Source: Deinandra increscens subsp. villosa
Lineage: Eukaryota > Streptophyta > Magnoliopsida > Asterales > Asteraceae
DNA length: 64,000 nt
Direction: 5' to 3'
NCBI GenBank assembly: GCA_039602395.1
Contig: JBCNJP010000249.1
Location: 56,013 to 120,012 of the forward strand
In this document: piece after piece, positions 23,863 through 33,699 of the stretch
Position numbering within the stretch: position 1 is the first letter of the stretch
Layout: the number at the start of each line of letters is the position of its first letter
Notes under the pieces: generated by a model
Database searches by the model: none
Seen by the model: the letters and a program-made list of their open reading frames with translations, nothing else
Told to the model about the DNA's origin: nothing
Translations under genes and position numbers: made by a program

Positions 23863-24150
23863 TAAGGCTATCCGTAGTAGGGCTTGAAAACTCACTTTCA
23901 CGCCCCTTTCACGCCCCCTCCATTACGGTGGGGCGCCAAAAAAAAACAAAAAAAAAACCCAAAGGCGTGAGAATTTTCACGCTGAAAGGGGTAGAGATTG
24001 TGAGAGAGCAAGGGCTTGATAGGGGCTTGAAAGGAGGATTAAACCACAACACCATTTTTGTTTTCAAATCTCTTGCCACGTAGGATGCCACAAGTCACAA
24101 AATGCCCAAGGGAGGGGCTTGAAAACCTTAAACCATTACAAATAGCCTAA
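23863..24150. mobile_element. Tourist-like (PIF/Harbinger) MITE
   Basis: 282 bp (23866-24147). Left end GGCTATCCGTAGTAGGGCTTGAAA; right end complement reads GGCTATTTGTAATGGTTTAAGG. Target duplication TAA at 23863-23865 and 24148-24150. The body contains several GGGGCTTGAAA and TTTCACGCC repeats. Non-coding. Confidence 0.75.
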
Positions 24151-24414
24151 TAATAAAGGTACAAAAAGTATTATTTAACCCTCTCCCCAAAATCAAAAGG
24201 TTCAAAAATTGATCACAAAATGCATATTCTGCTTCTTGATCTCATCTAAGTTTTATATGATTGAAAACTCGAGTGAACCGATCGAATAATTTCAATTTGA
24301 AAGCGATTGATGACTTCTGATTTGTAACACACCACCCCCTTATTACTAAAATATAACACCAGAATCAATATCATATACCCTTAATGATGAATGTTTTAGG
24401 CATAAAACGAAAGG
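24151..24414. other. Short intergenic AT-rich stretch
   Basis: Nothing recognised between the MITE and the hAT target duplication. Confidence 0.5.
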
Positions 24415-27349
24415 GAGCAGAATAGAGGTGCAAAAATCAATTCGAAACACGAATCGATTGGGTTCAGGAATCGATTCCTGACCAAATCAATTCTGGTCAA
24501 AATCGATTTTGGACCGAATCGATTCGATTCAAGAATCGATTCCTGGCATGAATTCCTGAATTGGTAGGAATCGATTCGATTCCGAATTGAAATCGATTCC
24601 TGGCCAGAATCGATTCCTACCAATTCGTTCGCATTTTTAATTTTTTTTTAAACTTCATACAAAACTAAAAAAGAACACATTTTTATTGAATTCAAAGATT
24701 AAACATTACAATCCCAACTTGTTCAAACTTAAACCGACACAAAGATAGATGTTTTTGAAAGGAAATACAAACTATGATATTGATAACTCGACTAAACGTT
24801 TATGGTCGAGTTTATTCCATTGTCGCCGCCGCCGTAGCTCGATCTTTTGCTTGTCGTAAGTCCGCTTGTTCTTCTTCATCGGATAGTGGAATCGAATCCC
24901 CCGTTGCTACCTCGTCTTCGTGTACGGCCGTCTCCGCTTCAATTTCACCTTCAAGATTAGAAACGTTTTGTACACGTTCCATTGCGTCTAGATGATCCTT
25001 CAAGCAAATGCAAACCTCTAGCGACTCGGAAGTGAGCCTCGTCCTCCGGATAGATAAAACCCTGCCACTAAGAGAAAAAGCGGATTCCGAAGCTACCGTG
25101 GAAGCTTGGACACTTAGTAGGTCTCGGGCCATGGCGGAAAGAACGGGAAATTGTGTTTGATGCTCTTTCCACCAAGACAAAATATCAAAGTTATCAAACT
25201 CATCGGTGTTTAGAAGTTGAAGAAAATCGGTCCCTTTGTATCTCCCAAATTCACTACTCGGGGTGCTACTTTTGGCCCGTTTACTACTCACGTTTCTTAA
25301 CGTGTTCAAAAGATTTCGGCTTTTGCTTGTTTTTGAACTAGTAGCCGTTGCCGAACTCATTGCCTCATGTATGTTGCTTATATTTCCATACTTTTGATAA
25401 TAAACTTCATACAAGTTTTGAAAATGTGAGTTAAAACGGTCTTTTGTTATTTGGGCAAAATTAGCATTATCTTCATATAGGTTCAAAGCATTTGTGATAT
25501 CCTCGATTACAAGTTCAACACCGGACGCATTGAAAAAAGGATTCAAAGCAAGGGCACAAGTGAAGCAAGCCGGCAAATCCTCAAAATATTTTTTAATCTT
25601 GTCTTTCATAGGACCAAGCATATTTTCAAAATTCTCACCTTCAAACTCAAACTCATTTAGTTTACCACACATATAAAACAATTGGTGAAGTACCAAGTTA
25701 CTCGTGGGATAGTAAACTCCCAACAAATATGTAGTGGCGGTTTTAAAAGTTACAAGCAAATCGGTTAATTTTTTAATAGTTTCCCAACCCGAAGTAGGAA
25801 ATGTTACAACGAGACCGTTTTGAGCAAGTTGGTCATGAAACATTTCTAAAGAAGGTTTTTGCCTAACCGCACAATCCAACATTTTCCATGTCGAGTTCCA
25901 CCTAGTTGGAACATCCCAATTGGGTCCCAAATAAAGCGAACCCGTATCACGACAAAAACGACGATAATCGGTGTACCTTTTCTTTCCACTATGAAAAACA
26001 TCTTTTAGCATTTGTCTAAAATCGTCTTTTATATTTTTAATACCTTCAACGTTTAACCCGTCTTGCACAACCAAGTTAATGATATGTGCGACACAACGAG
26101 TATGGAAAAAGACACCTTGACAAATCGGTTGGTATTTTAGTTTTAGTTTTTGAACCGCACTTGTGTTGTTCGAAGCGTTATCAAAAGAGATTGAAAATAT
26201 TTTTCCTTCAAGTTTAAAATATTGAATAACACTATCCAAAATGTAAAACAAGTTGTCACCGTCATGCGGATAGTCAAACTTTTCAAAAGCTATGGTTCGT
26301 TTCATCATTTGCCACGTATCGGGATTAACCCAATGTGCGGTAACGCAAAGGTACGAATCGGGTAAACCATGCGGAGCCGACCAAACATCGGTAGTTAAGT
26401 TGACTCCGGTATTTAAATTTTCAAAACCCAAAACTAATGGTTTTTTTGCTTGCTTCCATCTTTTTACACAATCGTTTCTAAGAGTTGTACGACTTACGTG
26501 ATGATAACGTGGTTGAAGCGTTTGTTGAATCAAGCGTGTCAAGCGCGGGTTGTCAAAGTGATCAAATGGTAAGCTTTCTTGAATCACAAAGTTTGCCATT
26601 TGTTCCCGAACCATCTCCGGATCGAAATTCCATATGCCTCCATCGGGTCCAAGTTGAGTTTGATCCGAACTCGGGTTACTCTTCTTTGTTTTGCAATATA
26701 AGTTGATATGGTTTCGTAGCACCGCGTTGGCATCTCCCCGGAAAAACGTTCCACAATACCTACACCGCACCTTTGTGAGGCCGTTCTTCAATTCAACCAA
26801 ATCATAATGTACACCGAACAAAGTCGGATCTCTCTTTGTTGTTAAGATCTTCACAACGGAGAGATCATCATCACCACTACCAACAAAGTTGGCATTGCTA
26901 TTGTAACTAGAATCTCCTTCCATTTGTGATTTGTTGTGATAAATTTTGTGTGTTTGAGTGTTTTTGAGTGTTAAAGAAGTGGGGTAATGTTTGTAATTGA
27001 AAATGGGGGTATATATACAAAGTTATAGGGTCAAAGTGGTGAAAAAATGGCTCTAAACGGCTCTCTAACGGGTATATAGCCGTTTGCAACGGCTATATCA
27101 ACGGTTATATGTGAGACTTGAAGGAATCGATTTGGAATCGATTTAGGAGACACCGATTTGGAATCGATTCGGTTCGAATCGATTTGAGAATCGATTCCTG
27201 TGCTGAAACCTCGAATCGGTTGGAATCGATTCAATTCGTACCAATTCGAAAATCGATTCGGCCCAAATCGATTCGTATCAATTCGAATATCAATTCGAAA
27301 CCGATTCCCAACCCAGAATCGATTCTGGTTTTGCACCTCTAGAGCAGAA
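24415..27349 (-). mobile_element. Apparently intact autonomous hAT transposon
   Basis: Element 24423-27341 (2919 bp). Perfect 13-bp terminal inverted repeats TAGAGGTGCAAAA / TTTTGCACCTCTA, and a perfect 8-bp target duplication GAGCAGAA (24415-24422, 27342-27349), the hAT hallmark. Subterminal regions (24430-24620 and 27118-27320) are packed with the palindromic word AATCGATT and GGAATCGATTCC variants on both sides, likely transposase-binding sites (inference). The single gene inside is uninterrupted. Perfect duplication, perfect ends and an open frame suggest recent insertion. Confidence 0.95.
24812..26923 (-). CDS. hAT superfamily transposase (BED zinc finger, RICESLEEPER-like)
   Basis: 703 residues, one exon, no lesion. 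Residues about 30-80 form a BED-type zinc finger (VRCRYCGTFFRGD ... LRNHINLYC). The central part has the hAT RNase-H-like fold landmarks TTDVWSAPHGLPDSYLCVTA (first catalytic D), FDNASNN (second D) and FHTRCVAHIINLVVQDGL. The DUF4413 region (around 440-540) and the C-terminal dimerisation domain follow (FDILSWWKEHQTQFPVLSAM, ARDLLSVQASTVASESAFS, containing the conserved WW and the catalytic-region E). The tail is acidic. It would excise and reinsert elements bearing TAGAGGTGCAAAA ends. The start is the first Met, preceded by a leader containing a 5' minus-strand AT-rich region. Host-domesticated hAT proteins look similar, but the flanking ends and duplication show this is still a transposon. 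Confidence 0.95.
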   Translation of the reverse strand: MEGDSSYNSNANFVGSGDDDLSVVKILTTKRDPTLFGVHYDLVELKNGLTKVRCRYCGTFFRGDANAVLRNHINLYCKTKKSNPSSDQTQLGPDGGIWNFDPEMVREQMANFVIQESLPFDHFDNPRLTRLIQQTLQPRYHHVSRTTLRNDCVKRWKQAKKPLVLGFENLNTGVNLTTDVWSAPHGLPDSYLCVTAHWVNPDTWQMMKRTIAFEKFDYPHDGDNLFYILDSVIQYFKLEGKIFSISFDNASNNTSAVQKLKLKYQPICQGVFFHTRCVAHIINLVVQDGLNVEGIKNIKDDFRQMLKDVFHSGKKRYTDYRRFCRDTGSLYLGPNWDVPTRWNSTWKMLDCAVRQKPSLEMFHDQLAQNGLVVTFPTSGWETIKKLTDLLVTFKTATTYLLGVYYPTSNLVLHQLFYMCGKLNEFEFEGENFENMLGPMKDKIKKYFEDLPACFTCALALNPFFNASGVELVIEDITNALNLYEDNANFAQITKDRFNSHFQNLYEVYYQKYGNISNIHEAMSSATATSSKTSKSRNLLNTLRNVSSKRAKSSTPSSEFGRYKGTDFLQLLNTDEFDNFDILSWWKEHQTQFPVLSAMARDLLSVQASTVASESAFSLSGRVLSIRRTRLTSESLEVCICLKDHLDAMERVQNVSNLEGEIEAETAVHEDEVATGDSIPLSDEEEQADLRQAKDRATAAATME

Positions 27350-28907
27350 TGTGAAATTGGATATGATGAGATGAGGAATATGATATGGACCAGACTAGCT
27401 AGCCCACTGATAAAGCCCAATGGGCAGGCCCAAAAGGATTACCCGGTTGCCCAAAAGACTTTTGGATTAAGTCATCTCTTGGAACACAAGTTGGAACCCA
27501 CGTACGAGCTGCATGTGTCAGTTCTCCTTTATTTTTGTTTACATGTTGGTTGTTCTTTCAAGTATTTCAAGTATTTAAGCTCACTTTTTAGGAATAAAAA
27601 CACAAGATGGAAAATCACCAAATCGAGCTTTTGAATTGCCGCATTTAAATTACTTGCTTTCTTTTACGTTCCCAAATTGTCTTTCTCTTTGATTAAGTTT
27701 ATCATTTTCGCATCCGAGTCTTTAGGTTTATGTCAAAGTGTATGAGAATACCAGCAGCATTGAAGTGATTCGATCGGCCTTGCTCAAGGCCACGTGTACC
27801 CTATCCTGATCAACTCTAGAAAACTAGAGACCGATCTAACTAACGGTACGGGTTAAAACGGATCAAATCGGATAGGATAGTTTCGTTTGTAGAATGTTTA
27901 TGAAGAGATCAGAATTATTCTCTTTAGAATAGAAACAAATTGGAATATGAATAAACCGAAATCTTACTCGTTGCTTTGTTTGGTTAGAATCTAGCTTTAT
28001 CGAGAGCACCAAACCATACACAACAAGCCCTCGACTGAATCGGTCCAGTTTGCTCCTTGGGGCTCAGGGTTTAAACTACAGCCGCGTTCTTGCACAACTT
28101 GAGACTAGCTTAGATGTAATAATGAAAAACAACAAAAGGCTTAATACAAGTCAAATGGGCATGGCTTGATTCGTACAAAAATACCATATCTAAAAATTTG
28201 GCAATATAAAGACACACTTTAACCGACCTTCACCAGATTTGTTTTTCACTAGTTGACAAGAGTTACTAGGGTAATATGAATGCTGAAAATAAATAACACA
28301 ACATGATGTGTTGTTTATTGTCAAATTAATCAGTGTTTACAGACAAAAAAAAATGGGTCTTTGTTAGCTACCTGTGGTTGCTTTGATTCCAGACCACCTC
28401 GATATATATTCAAAGATGCCTTACTTTCCAATTCCCTTTGCGTATTTCTTCATTTTGCGTACACGCGGCATTACAGCTGAGTTGACTGCATAAAACGTCT
28501 GTACCGTTAAATCCATCGATAATAGTAAAGATGGTGTTAAGAGTTCTAGCACCTATTGGATAAAATTGTAATTCCAGCCAAAAAAGAATGACAATTATAG
28601 ATGTAAAATGACCAAGTCAACTTAAGGGGATTGAATTTGCGAGCAACATCATTTGCATTCTCCGTAAGGCAAAGGGGGTCAAAACTGGCAAATGGGTTTA
28701 TCGGGAAAAAAGTAGTCTAAAATGTTTATAAATGCTTTAATATAGTTCTATATGAAACAATAGTTGAAAATAAGGGCGCAAGCGAACCGAGCTACTAATA
28801 AGCTGGAATCGAGCCAAGCTTAAACAAGTACAAGCCTAAATTAGATCTCATTTAATAAACTAGCTCAAGCCTAAATCAGCACCTATTTAATAAACGAGAT
28901 CAACCTT
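27350..28907. other. Intergenic DNA, no gene seen
   Basis: No coding frame of note. The last 150 bp (28760-28912) are a repeat with GAGCCAAGCTTAAACAAG-type phrases that resumes at 33562 after the copia insertion. Confidence 0.55.
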
Positions 28908-28912
28908 GAGCC

Positions 28913-29056
28913 TGTTAACGTAGAGAGAGAATGAAATGAAGAAACTGAAATCTGTTATCTCACTAACTGATTACAAAGTATATATATACAGCTACCTAAC
29001 TAATCTTGATATAAATAACTGTATTAACAGATTTAACAGAAATATAAATGCTAACA
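28913..29056 (-). repeat. 3' LTR of the young copia element
   Basis: 144 bp, identical to 33418-33561, TG...CA ends. Confidence 0.97.
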
Positions 29057-29063
29057 CCCCCCC

Positions 29064-32000
29064 TCAAGTTGGAGAGTCTGAAACTCCCAACTTGGATACT
29101 AAATGATCATGCTGTGATCTTGGGAGGCTTTTGGTCATCAAATCGGCAACTTGATCAGCGGAAGAAGTATGAGCCAACGTAATCAGTCCATCTTGTAATT
29201 TCTCACGTACAAAATGACAATCTAGCTCAATGTGTTTTGTGCGCTCGTGGAAAACGGGGTTCTTAGCGATGTGTATAGCGGCTTGACTATCACATTTAAC
29301 AGGTATAGGGGAGATAGAAGCAACCCGAAGTTCACTGAAGAGACGAGATAACCAGGTTAACTCAGCAGTGACCCGTCTAAGTGAACGGTATTCTGCTTCT
29401 GCAGAGCTTAAGGAAACAGTTTGCTGCTTCTTGGACTTCCAAGATATTGGACAGCCTCCAAAAGAAATAAAATACCCACTTACAGATCGACGGGTATTGG
29501 GGCATGAAGCCCAGTCAGAGTCACAATATGCCTGTAGAGAAAAATCGTTGCTTTTATTAAAGAATAAACCTTGTGATGAGGTATGATGAATGTAAGCAAG
29601 TGTATGCAAAGCTGCCTCCCAGTGTGGAAGATGAGGCTCTTTCATGAACTGACTTAAAAATTGCACAGAAAATGCAATATCAGGACGTGTATTAGTGAGA
29701 AAATTTAGCTTGCCAATCAACCGTCTATAAGGTAAGGGATCAGGAAGAGGATTTCCAGCAGAAAGATGAAGTTGAAGACTAGGAGGCAGAGGACTAGTGA
29801 CAACAGGAATGGAAGATGAAAAGAATTCAGTGACCATGTCTTTGGCAAACTTGCGTTGAGTTAAAATGAGACCATTGGTGTGAGAAAGAACTTCCATACC
29901 AAGGAAGTAATTGAGAAATCCCAAGTCCTTTATACGAAATGTGGAATGTAGATACTGCTTAAGAGCTGAAATTTCATTATCATCGTTACCGGTGAGAAGA
30001 ATGTCATCGACATACACAGCAAGAAAAACAACAGATTTGCCCATTGACTTGTGAAATAAAGAATGATCATTCTCAGATCGAACATAACCCCTGGACTTAA
30101 GAGAATCAGAAAGGCGGCCATACCATTGACGGGAGGCATGTTTTAACCCATAAAGGGATTTGATGAGCTTTAAACATTTGCCATCTGGAATAGACATGCC
30201 TTGTGGAGCATACATATAAATGTCTTCGTCCAAGGACCCATGTAAAAACGCATTATTAACGTCCAATTGAGAAATAGACCAGTTCATTTTAGTAGCAACA
30301 GCCAACATAGCTCGTATGGTAGTCATTTTTATGACTGGGGAAAAAGTCTCCACATAATCGATGCCATACTTTTGTGTATCCCCACGAACAACCAAACGAG
30401 CTTTAAATCTTTCAACAGATCCATCAGCTAAGTATTTAACTTTGTACACCCATTTTGAACGAATGGGTTTCTTATCAATAGGAAGATCAACAATAAGCCA
30501 AGTCTTATTGGCTTCAAGAGCATCCATCTCTTTTTGCATAGCATCTTGCCATTCAACTTTAGAAGCAGCTTCTTTGTAAGAGAAAGGTTCTGGAATCTGA
30601 TCAACATTGTTTAATAAATGTTGAGAAGAAAGTGAAATAAGATCAGGAGAACAAGTGGACGTGGAACAGCAAAAATTGGTAAGTGTGTGAAAACAAGGGG
30701 AATGAGTCTCCGCATTGTTACACACATAAGAGTTCAGATAAGAAGGAGGATTAGATTGACGAGAAGAACGTCTGGGAGGGACATGAGGTGGAACAGATGG
30801 AACAGAAGAGTTAATAGTGGTAGAGGACAAAGGAACAGTGGAAGAGGACAAAGGAACTATTGGAGATTGAGACACATGAGGAAAAGGTGAGGCAGGAGCA
30901 GTAGGAAAAGCAGATGGTGATGGGTCAGGAAAGTCATCAACAAAAGAAGTGTCTAGGATAGGAAAAGTGAATGAAGTAGGGGTAGTTTGGACAGATGGGA
31001 AAATTGTCTCAAAAAAAACTACATCTCGAGAAACAAAGACAGTTTTAGTGAGAGGGTTATAAAGTTTGTACCCCTTTTTGCCTAATGGATAGCCAATAAA
31101 AAGGCAAGGAACAGAACGGGGCTGAAATTTGTCACGACCTCTGGTAAGAGTGGAAGCATAAGAAAGACATCCAAAAGCCTTTAAATGAGCATAACTAGGA
31201 GCCTTTTTGAATAAAAGCTCATGAGGAGATTTATTTTGTAACAATTTGGATGGGAACAAATTGATAAGGTGTGTTGCAGTTAACACACAATCACCCCAAA
31301 AAATAATAGGCAATCGGGACTGAAATAATAAGGCTCTAGCAGTCTCTAAAAGATGCTTATGCTTGCGTTCAACAATTCCATTTTGTTGAGGTACCCCGAC
31401 ACATGTAGTTTGATGAAGGATACCTTTATTTAGCAAAAATTGTTTTTGATAAGTCCCTGAACCCAATTCAAATGCATTATCGGAACGAATGCACTTGACT
31501 TTAGTATTAAACTGTGTCTCTACCATTTCAAGGAAAGCTTGAAGAACAGGAAAAGCATTGGTTTTGGCTGATAGCAAGTGGGTCCAAGTAGTTCTAGAAT
31601 AGTCATCTACTATGGTTAAAAAATATTTAAAACCATTATAGGTAGGGGTAGAGTAAGGACCCCATACATCAATGTGAATGAGATCAAAACATGCAGAAGT
31701 AGATCTAGAACTTTTAGGAAATGGCAGCCTATGTTGGCGTGCCTTAGGACAAATATTACAAGGAATGGATTTGTCAAAATCTGAATTAGACAAAAGGTGC
31801 AAAGTTTTGAGTTTGTAATGTGGCAAATGTCCAAGTCTACTATGCCAAACATCACTACTAACAACATTATTACAGAAAGATTTAGTAACAATGAAAGACT
31901 GAAATGAAGAAGTCTTTAACAGGTACAAGCCATGAACTAGATCACCAATTGCCAAGGGCCTCTTCATGGAAGGGGCCTGTAACATGCAAGAAGAATCGGT

Positions 32001-33299
32001 GAAATAGAGGATACCCTTAGTATCTTTGCAAATCTTAGGCACAGAGAAAAGATTATGTTTAAACTGAGGCACAAGTAAAACATGTAAAAGAATTAAGTCA
32101 TTACTAAGGATGACTTTGCCATGTTTAAAAACAGGAATAACCTGACCATTTGGAAGACCAATAAAGATTGGTTTTGAAAGAGTTTGAAGATCAGTGAAAA
32201 GAGTGTGATCATGGCACATATGATCACTTGCTCCCGTGTCAATTATCCATTTTGTATGGACATTTGAAGAGATGGAACAAGCCATGGTACCTGCAAAGTT
32301 GGCATGAGAAATCTGCTGAGAAGGTAAAGAATCAGCAGCATGCACAGCTGGCTCTTTGAGATTCATTTGTTGAAGATAAGCCATGAATTGAGTATATTGA
32401 TCGGTAGTAACACCAGTAGCAGATTCATCATTAGCTTCAAGAACAGCATTAGCACCAGATCTTTTAGACTTAGTGAACTTAAAGTCTTTTGGAAACCCAA
32501 TAATGCGATAACACTTGCTAACGTGATGACCAGAACGTTTACAATGAGCACAGACAATAGACTTCTTTTGATAGGTTTCAACATTCATAGAGGAGGATTC
32601 AGGAACAAAAGGAGAAGAAGAATGAATCTCCCGTTGTTTTTCATCCTGAATAAGGATAGCATAAGCCTTATTCACAGAAGGTAACGGCTGCATCATCAGA
32701 ATATTACCACGAACAGCATCATAGCTTGAATTTAAGCCCATTAGAAACTGAATTAACTTTTGATTCTCGGTTCGTTTTGAAAGTTCAGTAGCAGCAGAAC
32801 AAGAACACGCAGGAATTAGATCTATTGCAGTCAATTCGTCCCAAATCGATTTGAGTTTAGAATAATAGGAAGCAATATCCATATTACCTTGAGAAATTTG
32901 ACAGAGAGATTTCTGAAGTTGATACAGCTTGGCGCCGTTAGATTGACCATAACGATCGTCAAGTTCAGTCCACAATTTGGAAGCAGTCGCAACATACAAG
33001 ACGCTATCACTGATATCTCGAGATAAAGTGTTAAGAATCCAACTAATCACCATGTTGTTGCACCGAGTCCAGTGAGGAAGACGAACAGAATCTGAAGGTG
33101 CAGTAATGGAACCATCAACAAATCCAAATTTGTTTTTGGCAGAAAGAGCAATCGTGATGGCACGTTTCCATGCCGGAAAACCAGATCCATCGAAGATTTT
33201 GGAAACAAGAGACATCCCTGGATGATCGGAGGGATGGAGATAAAGGGGATCTGATGAAGAAATAGTAGTGGAATCAGTTGAATTAGCGGGAGTTGCCAT
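29064..33299 (-). CDS. Copia gag-pol polyprotein, intact
   Basis: 1411 residues in one frame. In order: gag (about 1-260, UBN2/retrotran-gag type, FDGSGFPAWKRAITIALSAK); CCHC zinc knuckle CAHCKRSGHHVSKC; aspartic protease WIIDTGASDHMC; GAG-pre-integrase (WHSRLGHLP); integrase with its zinc-binding region and catalytic core (IHIDVWGPY, RSDNAFELG, QQNGIVERKHKH); Ser/Pro-rich linker; reverse transcriptase (QLDVNNAFLHG, YVDDILLTG); RNase H (CDSDWASCPNTRRS, SSAEAEYRSL, CDSQAAIHIAKNP, FHERTKHIE). The length and order are normal for copia. It makes the virus-like particle proteins and enzymes for reverse transcription and integration of its own RNA. Met at 33299 is the first ATG after the leader. 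No frameshift separates gag and pol. Confidence 0.97.
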   Translation of the reverse strand: MATPANSTDSTTISSSDPLYLHPSDHPGMSLVSKIFDGSGFPAWKRAITIALSAKNKFGFVDGSITAPSDSVRLPHWTRCNNMVISWILNTLSRDISDSVLYVATASKLWTELDDRYGQSNGAKLYQLQKSLCQISQGNMDIASYYSKLKSIWDELTAIDLIPACSCSAATELSKRTENQKLIQFLMGLNSSYDAVRGNILMMQPLPSVNKAYAILIQDEKQREIHSSSPFVPESSSMNVETYQKKSIVCAHCKRSGHHVSKCYRIIGFPKDFKFTKSKRSGANAVLEANDESATGVTTDQYTQFMAYLQQMNLKEPAVHAADSLPSQQISHANFAGTMACSISSNVHTKWIIDTGASDHMCHDHTLFTDLQTLSKPIFIGLPNGQVIPVFKHGKVILSNDLILLHVLLVPQFKHNLFSVPKICKDTKGILYFTDSSCMLQAPSMKRPLAIGDLVHGLYLLKTSSFQSFIVTKSFCNNVVSSDVWHSRLGHLPHYKLKTLHLLSNSDFDKSIPCNICPKARQHRLPFPKSSRSTSACFDLIHIDVWGPYSTPTYNGFKYFLTIVDDYSRTTWTHLLSAKTNAFPVLQAFLEMVETQFNTKVKCIRSDNAFELGSGTYQKQFLLNKGILHQTTCVGVPQQNGIVERKHKHLLETARALLFQSRLPIIFWGDCVLTATHLINLFPSKLLQNKSPHELLFKKAPSYAHLKAFGCLSYASTLTRGRDKFQPRSVPCLFIGYPLGKKGYKLYNPLTKTVFVSRDVVFFETIFPSVQTTPTSFTFPILDTSFVDDFPDPSPSAFPTAPASPFPHVSQSPIVPLSSSTVPLSSTTINSSVPSVPPHVPPRRSSRQSNPPSYLNSYVCNNAETHSPCFHTLTNFCCSTSTCSPDLISLSSQHLLNNVDQIPEPFSYKEAASKVEWQDAMQKEMDALEANKTWLIVDLPIDKKPIRSKWVYKVKYLADGSVERFKARLVVRGDTQKYGIDYVETFSPVIKMTTIRAMLAVATKMNWSISQLDVNNAFLHGSLDEDIYMYAPQGMSIPDGKCLKLIKSLYGLKHASRQWYGRLSDSLKSRGYVRSENDHSLFHKSMGKSVVFLAVYVDDILLTGNDDNEISALKQYLHSTFRIKDLGFLNYFLGMEVLSHTNGLILTQRKFAKDMVTEFFSSSIPVVTSPLPPSLQLHLSAGNPLPDPLPYRRLIGKLNFLTNTRPDIAFSVQFLSQFMKEPHLPHWEAALHTLAYIHHTSSQGLFFNKSNDFSLQAYCDSDWASCPNTRRSVSGYFISFGGCPISWKSKKQQTVSLSSAEAEYRSLRRVTAELTWLSRLFSELRVASISPIPVKCDSQAAIHIAKNPVFHERTKHIELDCHFVREKLQDGLITLAHTSSADQVADLMTKSLPRSQHDHLVSKLGVSDSPT

Positions 33300-33406
33300 G
33301 AGAAAACAGGAAGATTAAACGAAGAAGACGATCGGAAAATGGATCGGAAAAGTGATCGGAAAAAGGAAAGGGACGAAAGGAATCAGGATCGGAAGAGAGA
33401 GAAACT

Positions 33407-33417
33407 CTCTGATACCA
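33407..33417 (-). other. Primer-binding site of the young copia element
   Basis: TGGTATCAGAG on the minus strand, directly against the 5' LTR; complementary to initiator tRNA-Met 3' end in the usual copia manner. Confidence 0.9.
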
Positions 33418-33561
33418 TGTTAACGTAGAGAGAGAATGAAATGAAGAAACTGAAATCTGTTATCTCACTAACTGATTACAAAGTATATATATACAGCTAC
33501 CTAACTAATCTTGATATAAATAACTGTATTAACAGATTTAACAGAAATATAAATGCTAACA
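33418..33561 (-). repeat. 5' LTR of the young copia element
   Basis: 144 bp identical to 28913-29056. Contains TATATATA (33485-33492), a likely promoter element of the retrotransposon. Confidence 0.97.
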
Positions 33562-33699
33562 GAGCCCGGGCTTCATATATCGAGTTTGACTAGGCTCACG
33601 AGCTTAAACGAGGCCACTTCTATATAGATATAATAATTTCTATTTAATATGATAAATATATAATTGTGGTGTGTTTATAACACATTTGGTCCTTTTCAC

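Larger units (their letters stand above)
28908..33566 (-). mobile_element. Young, structurally complete Ty1/copia retrotransposon
   Basis: Element 28913-33561, 4649 bp, minus orientation. Both LTRs are 144 bp (28913-29056, 33418-33561) and I find no difference between them. A perfect 5-bp duplication GAGCC flanks it (28908-28912, 33562-33566). The primer-binding site CTCTGATACCA (33407-33417; TGGTATCAGAG on the element strand, initiator tRNA-Met type) touches the 5' LTR, and a polypurine tract (complement of CCCCCCCTCAAGTT, 29057-29070) touches the 3' LTR. The polyprotein is uninterrupted. All cis parts and coding potential appear present, so it may still be mobile. Confidence 0.97.
28760..33640. 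repeat. Older AGCTCGAGCC-type repeat split by a copia insertion
   Basis: 28760-28912 (GCGAACCGAGC, CTGGAATCGAGCC, CCTTGAGCC) and 33562-33640 (GAGCCCGGGCTTCATATATCGAG, GGCTCACGAGCTTAAACGAGG) share vocabulary and are the two halves of one repeat; the copia target duplication GAGCC falls inside it. Terminal repeats of the older element were not delimited. Confidence 0.5.
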
